DNA of 64,000 nucleotides from NCBI RefSeq assembly GCF_014279975.1, contig NZ_CP047936.1:868001-932000 (forward strand). The letters run 5' to 3'. The notes beneath the pieces were generated by a model, which was given only the letters and a program-made list of their open reading frames with translations, was not told the DNA's origin and made no database searches. A program made the position numbers and the translations under genes. Positions 1-7,759 of the stretch are shown here, piece after piece. This DNA is from Synechococcus sp. BIOS-U3-1 (GTDB lineage: Bacteria > Cyanobacteriota > Cyanobacteriia > PCC-6307 > Cyanobiaceae). The first letter of the stretch is position 1. Each line of letters begins with the position of its first letter.

Positions 1-183
1 GGTCATCTGTTGAACGGTTTGTTCGTCACCCTCGACCACCATGGTCAGTCTTGAGCGACCAGCAGCCTCAGCAGGACCAACCGCAAGGCTGTCGATGTTG
101 AAGCCTCGGCGAGCGAACAGGCCGGCGATACGGCTGAGGGCGCCGGATTCGTCCTCCACCAGAACCGACAGTGTGTGCTTCAT
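1..183 (-). CDS. ilvH: Acetolactate synthase small (regulatory) subunit, N-terminal part only
   Basis: Regulatory subunit of acetohydroxyacid synthase, first common step of valine, leucine and isoleucine synthesis; it binds valine through ACT domains and activates the large catalytic subunit. The 61 visible residues start [19 protein letters not shown] and contain [13 protein letters not shown], the classic IlvH N-terminal ACT domain. The gene runs off the left edge, so the C-terminal ACT-like domain is not seen. Its ATG shares the ATGA stop/start overlap with the upstream hydrolase, so the two are probably co-transcribed and translationally coupled. The partner ilvB is not in the window. Confidence 0.93.
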   Translation of the reverse strand, partial: MKHTLSVLVEDESGALSRIAGLFARRGFNIDSLAVGPAEAAGRSRLTMVVEGDEQTVQQMT

Positions 184-1160
184 GCCTGGTGACCGATCCC
201 TGGTGCGCTTGTTCCTTCCAAATTACGGTCCAGCCAGTGCAGCAACTCCAGATGAAAGCGCTCAGGAGTTTCGTCGTGGGGACAATGCCCGGCATTTTCG
301 ATCACTCTGAGCTCCACCCATGGGTGCTGGGATTGAACTAATTCGCCGATCATCAAGGGCACGAATCGGTCCTGACGCCCCCAGAGCAACAGCACCGGGG
401 GGGCGTTGAGCATCGTTTTAAGACGTTGCAGGAGCACTGAGGCGGTGGCGTTTCTGGGGCGCAAAGCCATGCCCACGCTCATGGCCCGAAGGCTTCTCGC
501 CGCTGTCATCCTGAGGGCGGGTTGGGCAATCAGGTTGAGCAGTTCTCTGTCGGATTGAATCGATCGCTGATAAGCACCCTGAAGCCCAGCTCGCAGCAAT
601 GGGGTTCGCGCAATTATTGGCACGATTAGCTCTAGGGGTAGAAGGCGACAGATCGCAGTCACCGTGATGGCTCGCAATCGCACAAGCCAGCCGGACTGCT
701 GTTGTCGCAGGGGGCGCAGCAGGGTTGGGTCCGGTAGAGGCGCTGCAACTGCAGCTTTCACCAGCTCGGGTCGCAGCGCAGCGGTTGTCAGAACAGTGAG
801 GCCGCCTAGTGAGTTGCCCACAAGTACCGCCGGTTGTTGCACAACCTCTTCGAGAAATGTGGCCAATTGTCTGGACCAGAGTCTGTTGTCAAGTGAGAAG
901 TGCCGATTCAGGCCGGGCTGGTCGGAGCGCCCGAATCCGATCAGATCGAGACTGAACACCCGGTAGCCAGCTGCTGCGAGAGCTCCGGCGTTATGCCTCC
1001 AATGGCTGCTGCTGGCGCCGAAGCCGTGAATGAGCACGATGGGTGGAGCGGAAGGTTCCCCAAGAACCCGCCAGTGACAACTGAGACCCATCCAGTGCCA
1101 AGTACTGGCTTCTCCCCAGTTGGCACCGGTGGAGGCAGGCTGGGGAGCGGTTGCGTGCAC
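180..1160 (-). CDS. Alpha/beta hydrolase fold protein
   Basis: A 326-residue soluble alpha/beta hydrolase of unknown substrate. Visible family marks are the oxyanion-hole HGFG (about residues 45-48), nucleophile elbow GNSLGG with Ser117, acid Asp264 in RQDRF and His292 in NAGHCPHDE, so a full catalytic triad is present. Proteins of this kind are common in cyanobacteria and often sit near ilvH, but no activity can be assigned. It ends in an ATGA overlap with ilvH. The GTG start at 1160 would overlap the start of the divergent tRNA methyltransferase; an internal ATG at 1091 (residue 24) would remove the overlap but cut a Trp-rich segment often conserved in such proteins. Confidence 0.85.
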   Translation of the reverse strand: MHATAPQPASTGANWGEASTWHWMGLSCHWRVLGEPSAPPIVLIHGFGASSSHWRHNAGALAAAGYRVFSLDLIGFGRSDQPGLNRHFSLDNRLWSRQLATFLEEVVQQPAVLVGNSLGGLTVLTTAALRPELVKAAVAAPLPDPTLLRPLRQQQSGWLVRLRAITVTAICRLLPLELIVPIIARTPLLRAGLQGAYQRSIQSDRELLNLIAQPALRMTAARSLRAMSVGMALRPRNATASVLLQRLKTMLNAPPVLLLWGRQDRFVPLMIGELVQSQHPWVELRVIENAGHCPHDETPERFHLELLHWLDRNLEGTSAPGIGHQA

Positions 1161-2337
1161 GCATCTGGAAGCGCCAGCGTCTCACTATCGCGAAGGAGCT
1201 GTCTGCCTGCAGACGGGATCTGGTTTTTTCCGAAAGGATTCTCGGCCCTCCAGGGATCTTTCGGTTCTGTTGGCGACCCACCAGGCGTCAGAGGCACAAC
1301 GGCCACTGCGCTGGCTTGACCTGATGGCCGGTTGCGGTATTCGTGGACTGCGCTGGGGACTCGAGGCCCTTCCCGAATCCAGACCCGATCTGGAACTTTG
1401 GTTCAACGATGCCGATCCGAATCGCAGCTCTTTGCTGGAGTCGAACCTTCAGCCTTTGCAAGCTGTTAGTGGTCTTGCTTTGACGACCACCTGCTGGGCG
1501 GCGGAGCGTCTGTTGAGACAGGCCTATCTCGATCAGACCTTCTTCGATTTGATCGATCTTGATGCCTTCGGGTGTCCCAATGCTCTGGTTCAGTCGGCCT
1601 TAGCGGTGCTTCGCTTCGACGGACTACTGGTCCTCGCCAGCACCGATGGGCGTTCGCCAACTGGCCATGACCGGCTTGCCGCGGTCCGTCATTTCGGGGC
1701 AGCGGCGCGAGCGCATCCTGCGAGTTGGGAGATTGCCCTGCGACTACAGCTTGCAGTGCTTGCGCGAGAAGCCTGGCAATTTGGTCGGGGTCTTGAACCC
1801 GTTGCCTGTTTCAGCGAAGGACGCACATTTCGGCTCGTGGTGCGGCTGCACCAGCGAATGTCCGCTGATGAGGAATGGCAGCTGGGTCTGCTGGCACGTT
1901 GCGAGCGCTGTGGTGATCAAGCGGTGCAAGCCCTTTTAAAACTTTCGGGCTGGAGGTCATGTCTCTGCACTGATGGACAGGGGCGATGGGCGGTCACAGG
2001 GCCGCTCTGGATCGGTCCTCTACAAAAGTCTGCATTTCTGAATCAATTGCTCAACCTTGCCGACTTACAGCCAGTCACCCTGTCATCGGCTGGCCGGCGT
2101 CTGCTGCAACGTCTGCAGAGGGATTGCGGATTGCCCGTCTGCTGCTGGTCAACCGCCGAGCTCTCTAGTCGTCTTTCTCTTTCGGGACCACCTCCGCTGA
2201 ATGAGCTGGTTCATTCGCTTCTGAGAGCTGGGCACCAGGCTTGCCCAAGTGCAGTCATGAATGGCCAGCTGCGCACCGATGCGCCATTGGCTGAGTTATT
2301 TCAACAATGCATTCAACTTATGGCTGGAGATCGTTAA
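1120..2337 (+). CDS. TRM1-family tRNA (guanine-N2)-dimethyltransferase
   Basis: Predicted SAM-dependent enzyme that methylates N2 of a guanosine in tRNA (position 26 in the classical Trm1 reaction; some bacterial members also use G27). The 405-residue protein shows REGAV...RDLSV near residues 24-49, the SAM loop LDLMAGCGIRG (66-76), the acidic NDADP (97-101) and the TRM1 motif DLDAFG (146-151), followed by a CARCERCGDQAV-like zinc/cysteine segment near residue 250. The start is uncertain: ATG 1120 and GTG 1129 are both upstream of the first conserved block, and both overlap or abut the divergent hydrolase. Only 27 bases separate its stop from petM. Confidence 0.85.
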   Translation: MAPVEAGWGAVACTHLEAPASHYREGAVCLQTGSGFFRKDSRPSRDLSVLLATHQASEAQRPLRWLDLMAGCGIRGLRWGLEALPESRPDLELWFNDADPNRSSLLESNLQPLQAVSGLALTTTCWAAERLLRQAYLDQTFFDLIDLDAFGCPNALVQSALAVLRFDGLLVLASTDGRSPTGHDRLAAVRHFGAAARAHPASWEIALRLQLAVLAREAWQFGRGLEPVACFSEGRTFRLVVRLHQRMSADEEWQLGLLARCERCGDQAVQALLKLSGWRSCLCTDGQGRWAVTGPLWIGPLQKSAFLNQLLNLADLQPVTLSSAGRRLLQRLQRDCGLPVCCWSTAELSSRLSLSGPPPLNELVHSLLRAGHQACPSAVMNGQLRTDAPLAELFQQCIQLMAGDR

Positions 2338-2364
2338 ATAGAAGCTGATTCAGAGCTCAGTTCA

Positions 2365-2463
2365 ATGGCTTCGGAGATTTTCGGGATTGCAGCTGTGTTT
2401 TGGGTGCTGATTCCCGTTGGCCTGGCAGGTGGTGCCCTGTTGCTGAAGCTTCAAAAGGACTGA
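2365..2463 (+). CDS. petM: Cytochrome b6f complex subunit PetM (subunit VII)
   Basis: A 32-residue single-span thylakoid membrane protein, one of the four small peripheral helices of the cytochrome b6f complex. Translation begins [20 protein letters not shown] and ends in a short charged tail KLQKD, which matches marine cyanobacterial PetM closely in length and sequence. It is far shorter than usual gene-finder limits. It lies between the TRM1 gene (27 bases upstream) and ycf39 (55 bases downstream), all on the same strand. Confidence 0.95.
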
Positions 2464-2518
2464 TCCCCGCGATGCGATGGAGCGCCAACTAAGCTCCCAA
2501 CTGGACTTTGAAAGCCCC

Positions 2519-3481
2519 ATGAAGGTTCTTGTGGTCGGTGGAACAGGAACCCTTGGCAGGCAAATCGCCCGCAGGGCTCTTGATCAAGGTCATGACGTTC
2601 GCTGCATGGTGCGAACTCCCAGAAAAGCGTCCTTCCTTCAGGAGTGGGGATGTGAACTCACTCGAGGTGATCTGCTGAATCCTGCCAGCCTTGACTACGC
2701 CCTCGATGGTGTCGATGCTGTGATCGATGCGGCCACCAGTCGCCCTGATGATCCCAGGAGCGTGTATGAGACGGACTGGGATGGCAAGCTCAATCTGCTC
2801 AGAGCCTGTGAGCGTGCTGGAGTTAACCGTTTTGTGTTCCTTTCCCTTCTGAATGCAGAACAGCATCGTGATGTCCCGTTGATGGACATCAAGTACTGCA
2901 CTGAAAAACTCCTGAAGGAATCAGAGCTCGACTACACCATCCTTCAAGGCGTGGCTTTCATGCAGGGCGTGATCAGTCAGTTCGCCATCCCTGTTTTGGA
3001 GAGCCAAACTGTTTGGGTGAGCGGCAGCCCCACATCGATCGCTTATATGAATACGCAGGACATGGCCCGTTTCGCTGTGGCCGCGCTCGATCATGCGGAA
3101 ACAGTACGCAAAACATTTCCTGTTGTGGGGCCTAAGGCCTGGAACAGCGGTGAGGTAGTTCAGCTCTGCGAGCGTGCCTCTGAGAGATCGGCCAGGGTCT
3201 TCCGAGTGCCCTCTTTCATCATGCGATTCACCGAAGGGATGTGTTCCTTCTTTGAACCTGCTGTGAATGTGGCCGAGCGTTTGGCATTCGCCGAGGTCGT
3301 TGGCGGTGGCGGTTCAATGGATGCGCCAATGGAGGAGACCTGTCAGAGCTTTGGTATTGATCCTGGTGAAATCACTCATCTCGAGGCCTACATCCAGGAG
3401 TATTACGACACCATCCTCAAGCGCCTGCGGGCAATGGAAGCCGATCTCGACAAGGACGCCAAGAAAAAATTGCCGTTCTGA
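2519..3481 (+). CDS. ycf39: Ycf39-like atypical short-chain dehydrogenase, photosystem II assembly factor
   Basis: NmrA-like atypical SDR related to plastid-encoded Ycf39. In Synechocystis, Ycf39 pairs with high-light-inducible protein HliD and helps load chlorophyll into newly made D1 during PSII assembly. The 320-residue protein starts MKVLVVGGTGTLGRQIARR, a Rossmann GxxGxxG motif at residues 7-13, and has the long conserved core and C-terminal AYIQEYYDTILKRL expected for the family. ATG 2519 was chosen over an upstream ATG at 2477 because the Rossmann strand starts directly at this Met. Its position after petM fits a photosynthetic role. Confidence 0.93.
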   Translation: MKVLVVGGTGTLGRQIARRALDQGHDVRCMVRTPRKASFLQEWGCELTRGDLLNPASLDYALDGVDAVIDAATSRPDDPRSVYETDWDGKLNLLRACERAGVNRFVFLSLLNAEQHRDVPLMDIKYCTEKLLKESELDYTILQGVAFMQGVISQFAIPVLESQTVWVSGSPTSIAYMNTQDMARFAVAALDHAETVRKTFPVVGPKAWNSGEVVQLCERASERSARVFRVPSFIMRFTEGMCSFFEPAVNVAERLAFAEVVGGGGSMDAPMEETCQSFGIDPGEITHLEAYIQEYYDTILKRLRAMEADLDKDAKKKLPF

Positions 3482-3502
3482 CCGAGTCCCGATTTCGTCT
3501 AG

Positions 3503-3525
3503 CTAGTTGATGCGTACTAGTTTTT
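3503..3525 (+). terminator. Possible weak intrinsic terminator after ycf39
   Basis: A short inverted repeat CTAGT / ACTAG (3503-3507 and 3516-3520) with an 8-base loop is followed at once by five T residues. The stem is short and AT-rich, so this is tentative. It lies 22 bases past the ycf39 stop. Confidence 0.35.
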
Positions 3526-3558
3526 CGATAGATTCAGTTCACCTTCCCTTTTAAAAAG

Positions 3559-3774
3559 ATGTCCGCCGCACAAGTCAAAAATCTGCAGCGACGTCTCGAA
3601 AACCTTGCCCGTGAAGCCGAAACAGAGCTTGACCGGGCCTGTGGTCATGACCTCTGGCGCAGTGTTGGATTTGATGCCTTCGACAGCCTCGCCGATAGCG
3701 ACCGCAGAGCGAGCGCCAATTACTACTACGGTCAATGGTCGACTGTGCGCGAATTGCAGGAGGCCCTCGGCTGA
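3559..3774 (+). CDS. Small hypothetical protein translationally coupled to ArsM-like methyltransferase
   Basis: Unrecognised 71-residue soluble protein, rich in charged residues (QRRLENLAREAETELDRA) with a predicted helical N-terminal half and a Tyr/Trp-rich middle (ANYYYGQWS). No known catalytic motif is visible. Its TGA overlaps the ATG of the methyltransferase by one base (TGATG), so the pair is coupled and probably functionally linked. The start ATG 3559 is preceded by an A-rich stretch without a clear Shine-Dalgarno sequence. Confidence 0.7.
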   Translation: MSAAQVKNLQRRLENLAREAETELDRACGHDLWRSVGFDAFDSLADSDRRASANYYYGQWSTVRELQEALG

Positions 3775-4553
3775 TGAGCGAAGGATGTTGTGGACCGGCT
3801 CTGGATCAAACTCAAGCCGTTGAAGAGCGCTATGGCGCAGCTGCATTGGAGCAGGAAGCCTGCCTCTGCACGCCAGTCGCCTTTGATGCATCTTTGCTGA
3901 AAGTCATCCCGAATGAGGTGGTGGATCGCGATTACGGTTGCGGCGACCCGACGCGCTGGGTCCGCTCTGATGACATCGTGCTGGATCTGGGCAGTGGCAG
4001 CGGCAAAAATGCCTTTATTTGCGCCCAGGTTGTCGGAGCCGGTGGTGCTGTGATCGGGGTGGATCGCAACGCCGACATGTTGGAGCTTGCTCGTGTTGCG
4101 GCGCCTGTGGTGGCCGAGAGAGTCGGTTTCAGCAACGTTCGTTTTGTTGAGGGTGCGATCGAAGCCCTGGATGCGCCTACTGCTTCGGGTGAGTTGCTGA
4201 TTCCCTCAGCCAGTGTGGATGTAGTGCTGAGCAATTGTGTTCTCAACCTGGTCAATCCTTCTGCACGTGCGGCCCTACTCGCCAATATCCGCAGAGTGTT
4301 GCGTCCTCTAGGCCGCGTCGCCATCAGCGACATTGTGTGTAACCGCACGGTTCCACAGCATCTCCAACAAGACCCAGAGCTCTGGAGTGGTTGTATTAGC
4401 GGTGCATGGGAAGAGGAAGCCTTCCTGAACGATTTCCGCGCACTCGGCTTTGAGGATGTGAGTTACGCCGACCGCTCGGATCAGCCATGGCGTGTTGTGG
4501 AAGGAATCGAATTCCGGGCTGTCACGCTCACCGGAACTTTGGCTGCCGGTTGA
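3774..4553 (+). CDS. arsM: ArsM-like arsenite S-adenosylmethionine methyltransferase
   Basis: A 259-residue class I SAM methyltransferase. ArsM enzymes methylate As(III) to mono-, di- and trimethyl forms. The SAM loop is VLDLGSGSGKNAF (about 69-81). Three cysteines sit in the contexts used for arsenite binding in characterised ArsM proteins: YGCGDP (Cys56), LSNCVLNL (Cys155) and SGCISGA (Cys207). An N-terminal EGCCG and EACLC add more thiols. ATG 3774 was chosen because it overlaps the upstream stop (TGATG). The 3' end overlaps the convergent pseudouridine synthase by 26 bases. A different substrate within the same family cannot be excluded. Confidence 0.8.
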   Translation: MSEGCCGPALDQTQAVEERYGAAALEQEACLCTPVAFDASLLKVIPNEVVDRDYGCGDPTRWVRSDDIVLDLGSGSGKNAFICAQVVGAGGAVIGVDRNADMLELARVAAPVVAERVGFSNVRFVEGAIEALDAPTASGELLIPSASVDVVLSNCVLNLVNPSARAALLANIRRVLRPLGRVAISDIVCNRTVPQHLQQDPELWSGCISGAWEEEAFLNDFRALGFEDVSYADRSDQPWRVVEGIEFRAVTLTGTLAAG

Positions 4554-5145
4554 GCAGTGCCATTAAGCGTTGATGCTCGTCCGGGGTGAGCTCACGCCAT
4601 TGGCCTGAAGACAGTCCACTGAGGCTGAGTGGCGGACCTCCATCCATTAGATCAATGCTGTGGCGGATCAGTCTCAGCGTGGGAAGTCCTACCGCTGCGG
4701 TCATGCGACGCACTTGGCGGTTGCGACCTTCCCTGAGACTCAGCTGGAGCCATGCGGTGGGAATACTGAGCCTTGTGCGAATTGGCGGGTTGCGTTCCTT
4801 GATTGCCTTCTGTTGCTCAGCAGTAAGCCTTTGGGCTCTTGCAGGCCTTGTGAGCTGTTGTTTGACCATCACCCCATCACAAAGGGCATCCAGCTGAGAT
4901 TGATCAGGAGTGCCCTCAACCTGCACCCAATAGGTGCGCCAATGCCCGAAACGTGGGTCTGTCAGTCGTTGTTGCAGACGACCATTGGAAGTCAGTAGGA
5001 GCAGGCCCTCACTGTCGGCGTCCAGACGACCCGCTGCATACACATCAGGCACGTTTACCCAGTCGGAGAGGCACCCCCATCGACTGCCGGGTTCGAGTGT
5101 GAACTGGCTCAGCACTCCGAATGGCTTGTGAAGCAGAAGTGTCAG
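4528..5145 (-). CDS. RluE/RsuA-type 23S rRNA pseudouridine synthase (apparent CTG start)
   Basis: Pseudouridine synthase of the RsuA/RluE family, which isomerises a uridine in rRNA. Motifs are GRLDADSEGLLLL with the catalytic Asp (residue 42 from the CTG start), and GRNRQVRRM near the C-terminus. The first usual start is GTG 5115, but this omits HKPFG, the family's conserved N-terminal block, which is encoded in frame just upstream. The likely start is CTG at 5145, which overlaps the stop of the preceding Nif11-like gene as CTGA, exactly like the ATGA couplings elsewhere in this window. With it the protein is 205 residues. A sequencing error turning ATG into CTG is the alternative. Confidence 0.82.
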   Translation of the reverse strand: MTLLLHKPFGVLSQFTLEPGSRWGCLSDWVNVPDVYAAGRLDADSEGLLLLTSNGRLQQRLTDPRFGHWRTYWVQVEGTPDQSQLDALCDGVMVKQQLTRPARAQRLTAEQQKAIKERNPPIRTRLSIPTAWLQLSLREGRNRQVRRMTAAVGLPTLRLIRHSIDLMDGGPPLSLSGLSSGQWRELTPDEHQRLMALLNRQPKFR

Positions 5146-5390
5146 GAGTGTTCGCCGAAGCAGATCAACAGAGCTTCACCCCAGCTTGAGGCGCTGTTGA
5201 TGTGGTCATCATGCAGATCCTTCAATTTTTCGGCCTGCATTTTCATCATGGTGGCCTGGGTAAACACGTGTCCTTTTTCTTTGGCCAGGTTCACCACATG
5301 CATGGGAGTCGAGGCCTGACGTACCTGTTCGCGGACCTGGGAATCAGTCTGTGTGAGGGTTGCGAAAAAGGCGAGAGCAGACTCGGACAC
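5142..5390 (-). CDS. Nif11-like domain small protein
   Basis: An 82-residue protein beginning VSESALAFFATLTQ and containing VREQVRQA followed by VVNLAKEKGHVFT, the pattern of the Nif11 domain (a helical domain found in nitrogen-fixation gene 11 products and in leader peptides of some cyanobacterial modified peptides). There is no GG-type leader cleavage site with a Cys-rich core behind it, so it is probably a free-standing Nif11 protein and not a lanthipeptide precursor. GTG 5390 was chosen because the domain starts there; an upstream GTG at 5441 is possible. Its stop overlaps the RluE-type gene. Confidence 0.7.
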   Translation of the reverse strand: MSESALAFFATLTQTDSQVREQVRQASTPMHVVNLAKEKGHVFTQATMMKMQAEKLKDLHDDHINSASSWGEALLICFGEHS

Positions 5391-5413
5391 GGCGATTTGG
5401 CGTTTCCAGAAGG

Positions 5414-5506
5414 TTAGGTGGATTTCTGGCGGGCACGCCACAGGTTCACAGCACCGATGGAAATCATCAGCAGCCCCAGATCCAGTGAGAGGGGTGGAAG
5501 AATCAT
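5414..5506 (-). CDS. Putative 30-residue membrane microprotein
   Basis: Short reading frame encoding MILPPLSLDLGLLMISIGAV and then a basic tail (NLWRARQKST). The shape is that of a single-span small membrane protein with a positive cytoplasmic end. It sits just upstream of the Nif11-like gene on the same strand, ending 23 bases before that gene's GTG. The family is not recognised, and chance occurrence is possible. Confidence 0.35.
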   Translation of the reverse strand: MILPPLSLDLGLLMISIGAVNLWRARQKST

Positions 5507-5581
5507 CGGCTCGTTTCGGGATCAGCTGACCCTAGAGAGAGCTCATCTGTCTTGGGGCTGCTTAGGCAGCAGGCGGCCTCC

Positions 5582-5587
5582 TAAAAT
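5582..5587 (+). promoter_or_regulatory. Candidate -10 box of the infA promoter
   Basis: TAAAAT at 5582-5587 lies 30 bases before the infA ATG, which would give a short leader. No clear -35 was identified. A short hairpin-forming CTGCTTAGGCAG lies just upstream. Confidence 0.35.
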
Positions 5588-5617
5588 GCAGGAACGTTTG
5601 CGGGTCAATACCGGCGC

Positions 5618-5887
5618 ATGATTGAAACCTCGGGTGTGATCGAGAAGGAACAGGGCAACGGGTTTTACCTGGTGACCCTGGAGCAGCCCGCAGGTCATCA
5701 GTGTCTCTGCCGCGCAGCGGGCAAGCTCACCAAGTTCAGAATCAAACTGCTTGCCGGAGACAAAGTACTGGTAGAGATCAGCCCCTATGACTTAACGCGT
5801 GGCCGGATCACCTACAGGGAGCGTAACGCTGGTGCACCTGGAGGTCGTCCCGGTGGTAATCGTCCGGGTGGACCTCGTCGCCGTTGA
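5618..5887 (+). CDS. infA: Translation initiation factor IF-1 with Gly/Arg/Pro-rich tail
   Basis: IF-1 binds the A site of the 30S subunit during initiation together with IF-2 and IF-3. The S1/OB-fold core includes GVIEKEQGNGFYLVTLE, the C-terminal core ending VLVEISPYDLTRGRITYR. The 89-residue length exceeds the usual 72 because of an added tail of GAPGGRPGGNRPGGPRRR type, basic and disordered, which could touch rRNA. It faces the thioredoxin reductase gene convergently with a 3-base gap, so there is no room for a terminator between them. Confidence 0.93.
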   Translation: MIETSGVIEKEQGNGFYLVTLEQPAGHQCLCRAAGKLTKFRIKLLAGDKVLVEISPYDLTRGRITYRERNAGAPGGRPGGNRPGGPRRR

Positions 5888-5890
5888 GGC

Positions 5891-7252
5891 TCAGGCTTCG
5901 GTGAGAACCGAGCGGATCGAGTCCATGAACTCACTGCGTTGCTTCACCCCACGCCACTGCTGCTTCAGTTGCTTGTCGTGAAATAGCTGAACCGTTGGAG
6001 TGCCATTCACTCCAGCCTGTTGAGCGATTTCTTGATCGGCTTCGATATCGATTTCAATTCCCTGGGCATCTCCCTTGAGTTCATCCAGCACTCGCTTGAG
6101 CTGGGGTTTGAGCACGTGGCAGGGGCCACAGCTTGGGGATGTATAGACCACCAACAGTGGCCTACTGCTGTCGTGATAGAGCTTTCTCAAGGCATAACTG
6201 CCCTTCTGCCAGAGGGCGTTTGAGTCGTAGGTCTCTTCTGTTGTCTCAACTGTGGTCTGGGGCGTTTCCGCTTGAGCTGGCTCGGCATGTTCCCTACTCA
6301 CAAGCGTTGCCAAATTGTGATGACTGAGCCAGCGTTCCGCGGCGAGGGCGGCCTGACAGCCGCTGCCAGCGGCTGTAACTCCCTGACGCCACTCTCCATC
6401 TGCGACGTCGCCTGCTGCGAAAACTCCTTCCATGGAGGTTTCCGGTCGACCTGGCTGGGTGACTAAGTAACCGATTGGATCGCAGTCGAGCTGGTCGCGA
6501 ACCAACTCTGTGTTTGGCGTATGCCCGATGGCATAAAACATGCCCCGAACGGCTAGTTGCTCATCGACATTGCTGTCACGCCGATGCAGGTTGAGGCTGC
6601 TCAGCCAGTCGTCACCTTGAACGTCGCTCACTTGGGTGTTCCAGTGCACAGTGATCTGGGGATTGGCCTGAACGCGATCACTCATTGCCGCACTGGCGCG
6701 CAGACGGTCTGACCGCACCAAAAGATGCACATGGCTGCCGTATTTGGTGAGATAAACCGCTTCCTCGCAGGCTGAATCTCCACCGCCGACCACGGCTAGT
6801 TCTTCATTGCGGAACTGAGGTGTTGCTCCATCGCAGATGGCGCAGGCGCTGATGCCCTTGCTCCAGAAGCGCTCTTCATTGGGTAGTCCAAGACGGTTGG
6901 CACTGGCCCCTGTGGCGATGATCACAGACTGAGATTCAACAATTTGCCCTTCGACTTCAATGCGATAGGGACGCTGGCTCAGGTCAATGCGGTCGGCATC
7001 AGCTTCAAGCAGCCTTGTTCCCCAACGCGTGGCCTGGGCTTTCATCAGGTCCATCAGGTCTGGACCGAGAACGCCGTCAGGGAACCCTGGGAAATTTTCA
7101 ACATGGGTGGTGGTCATTAGCTGTCCACCAGGGATGCCACCTCTCTGAAACCCTGTAATCAACAGGGGATTGAGATTGGCGCGAGCGGCATAAATCGCAG
7201 CGGTGTATCCGGCTGGGCCGGATCCCACGATCACCAGATTCTCAACCGCCAT
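5891..7252 (-). CDS. trxB: NADPH thioredoxin reductase C (NTRC): reductase-thioredoxin fusion
   Basis: Fusion enzyme that transfers electrons from NADPH to its own thioredoxin domain and on to 2-Cys peroxiredoxin and other targets. The 453-residue protein has an N-terminal FAD-binding GSGPAGYTAAIYAARA (10-25), the NTR dithiol CAIC (137-140), an NADPH-binding GGGDSACEEA, and from about residue 345 a thioredoxin domain with CGPC (375-378) and cis-proline GTPTV. The fusion is typical of cyanobacteria and plastids. It runs opposite to infA. ATG 7252 immediately precedes the FAD motif. Confidence 0.96.
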   Translation of the reverse strand: MAVENLVIVGSGPAGYTAAIYAARANLNPLLITGFQRGGIPGGQLMTTTHVENFPGFPDGVLGPDLMDLMKAQATRWGTRLLEADADRIDLSQRPYRIEVEGQIVESQSVIIATGASANRLGLPNEERFWSKGISACAICDGATPQFRNEELAVVGGGDSACEEAVYLTKYGSHVHLLVRSDRLRASAAMSDRVQANPQITVHWNTQVSDVQGDDWLSSLNLHRRDSNVDEQLAVRGMFYAIGHTPNTELVRDQLDCDPIGYLVTQPGRPETSMEGVFAAGDVADGEWRQGVTAAGSGCQAALAAERWLSHHNLATLVSREHAEPAQAETPQTTVETTEETYDSNALWQKGSYALRKLYHDSSRPLLVVYTSPSCGPCHVLKPQLKRVLDELKGDAQGIEIDIEADQEIAQQAGVNGTPTVQLFHDKQLKQQWRGVKQRSEFMDSIRSVLTEA

Positions 7253-7380
7253 GCTTATCCGTACTGACTATGACTTGACTTTAATCTCTGTAACGTCTCG
7301 ACAGCGGGAGCGCTAGATCTCCTCGACTCAAAGCTTTTGGTGAAAATTGTTTTGCTTAGATGTACAAATTGGACGAAAAT

Positions 7381-7413
7381 GCCTTAAGGATTCGATGCAA
7401 ATTTAAGGCTTTC
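7381..7413 (-). terminator. Stem-loop downstream of the 7415-7663 gene
   Basis: Inverted repeat GCCTTAA (7381-7387) / TTAAGGC (7403-7409). Read on the minus strand it is followed by ATTTTC; read on the plus strand it is followed by TTTCTTT, so it could act in both directions between the NTRC gene and the small hypothetical gene. Confidence 0.45.
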
Positions 7414-7414
7414 T

Positions 7415-7663
7415 TTAGATTTCAAGCGCTCCGTCTGTTGCTCCGTCGAATTCAAGGTGATGGTGCTTGCCTTGTGATCGCTGAACGCTCAAGACAGAGT
7501 CCTCAAGCAGTTCAGGATGTTCCCCTAAGCACGTGATCCACTCTCTGAATTCCTGCGTAATTGCATAGCTGTCTTCATAGCGCTCAGCGCTGTCTAGAAC
7601 TGCAATCCGGGTTCTTGCCCAGCAGGTGGCAACGTTGACTCGACGTTCAATTGCTGCATCCAT
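7415..7663 (-). CDS. Hypothetical protein
   Basis: Unrecognised 82-residue soluble protein, beginning MDAAIERRVNVATCWARTRI, acidic in its middle (ECxEHPELLEDS-like) and ending in a His-rich/acidic tail (GKHHHLEFDG). ATG 7663 is chosen; an in-frame upstream start at 7708 would add 15 residues. It follows the helicase gene by about 95 bases on the same strand and is followed by a stem-loop that resembles a terminator, which supports it being a real transcription unit end. Confidence 0.5.
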   Translation of the reverse strand: MDAAIERRVNVATCWARTRIAVLDSAERYEDSYAITQEFREWITCLGEHPELLEDSVLSVQRSQGKHHHLEFDGATDGALEI

Positions 7664-7759
7664 GTCTGTCTCCCAGATGGCGACCAGGCTGATGGTTGAT
7701 GGGACCAAATCAGGCTGAATTTCGCAGAATGTCGCATTTTTTCTTGGGAAAAAATGTTT

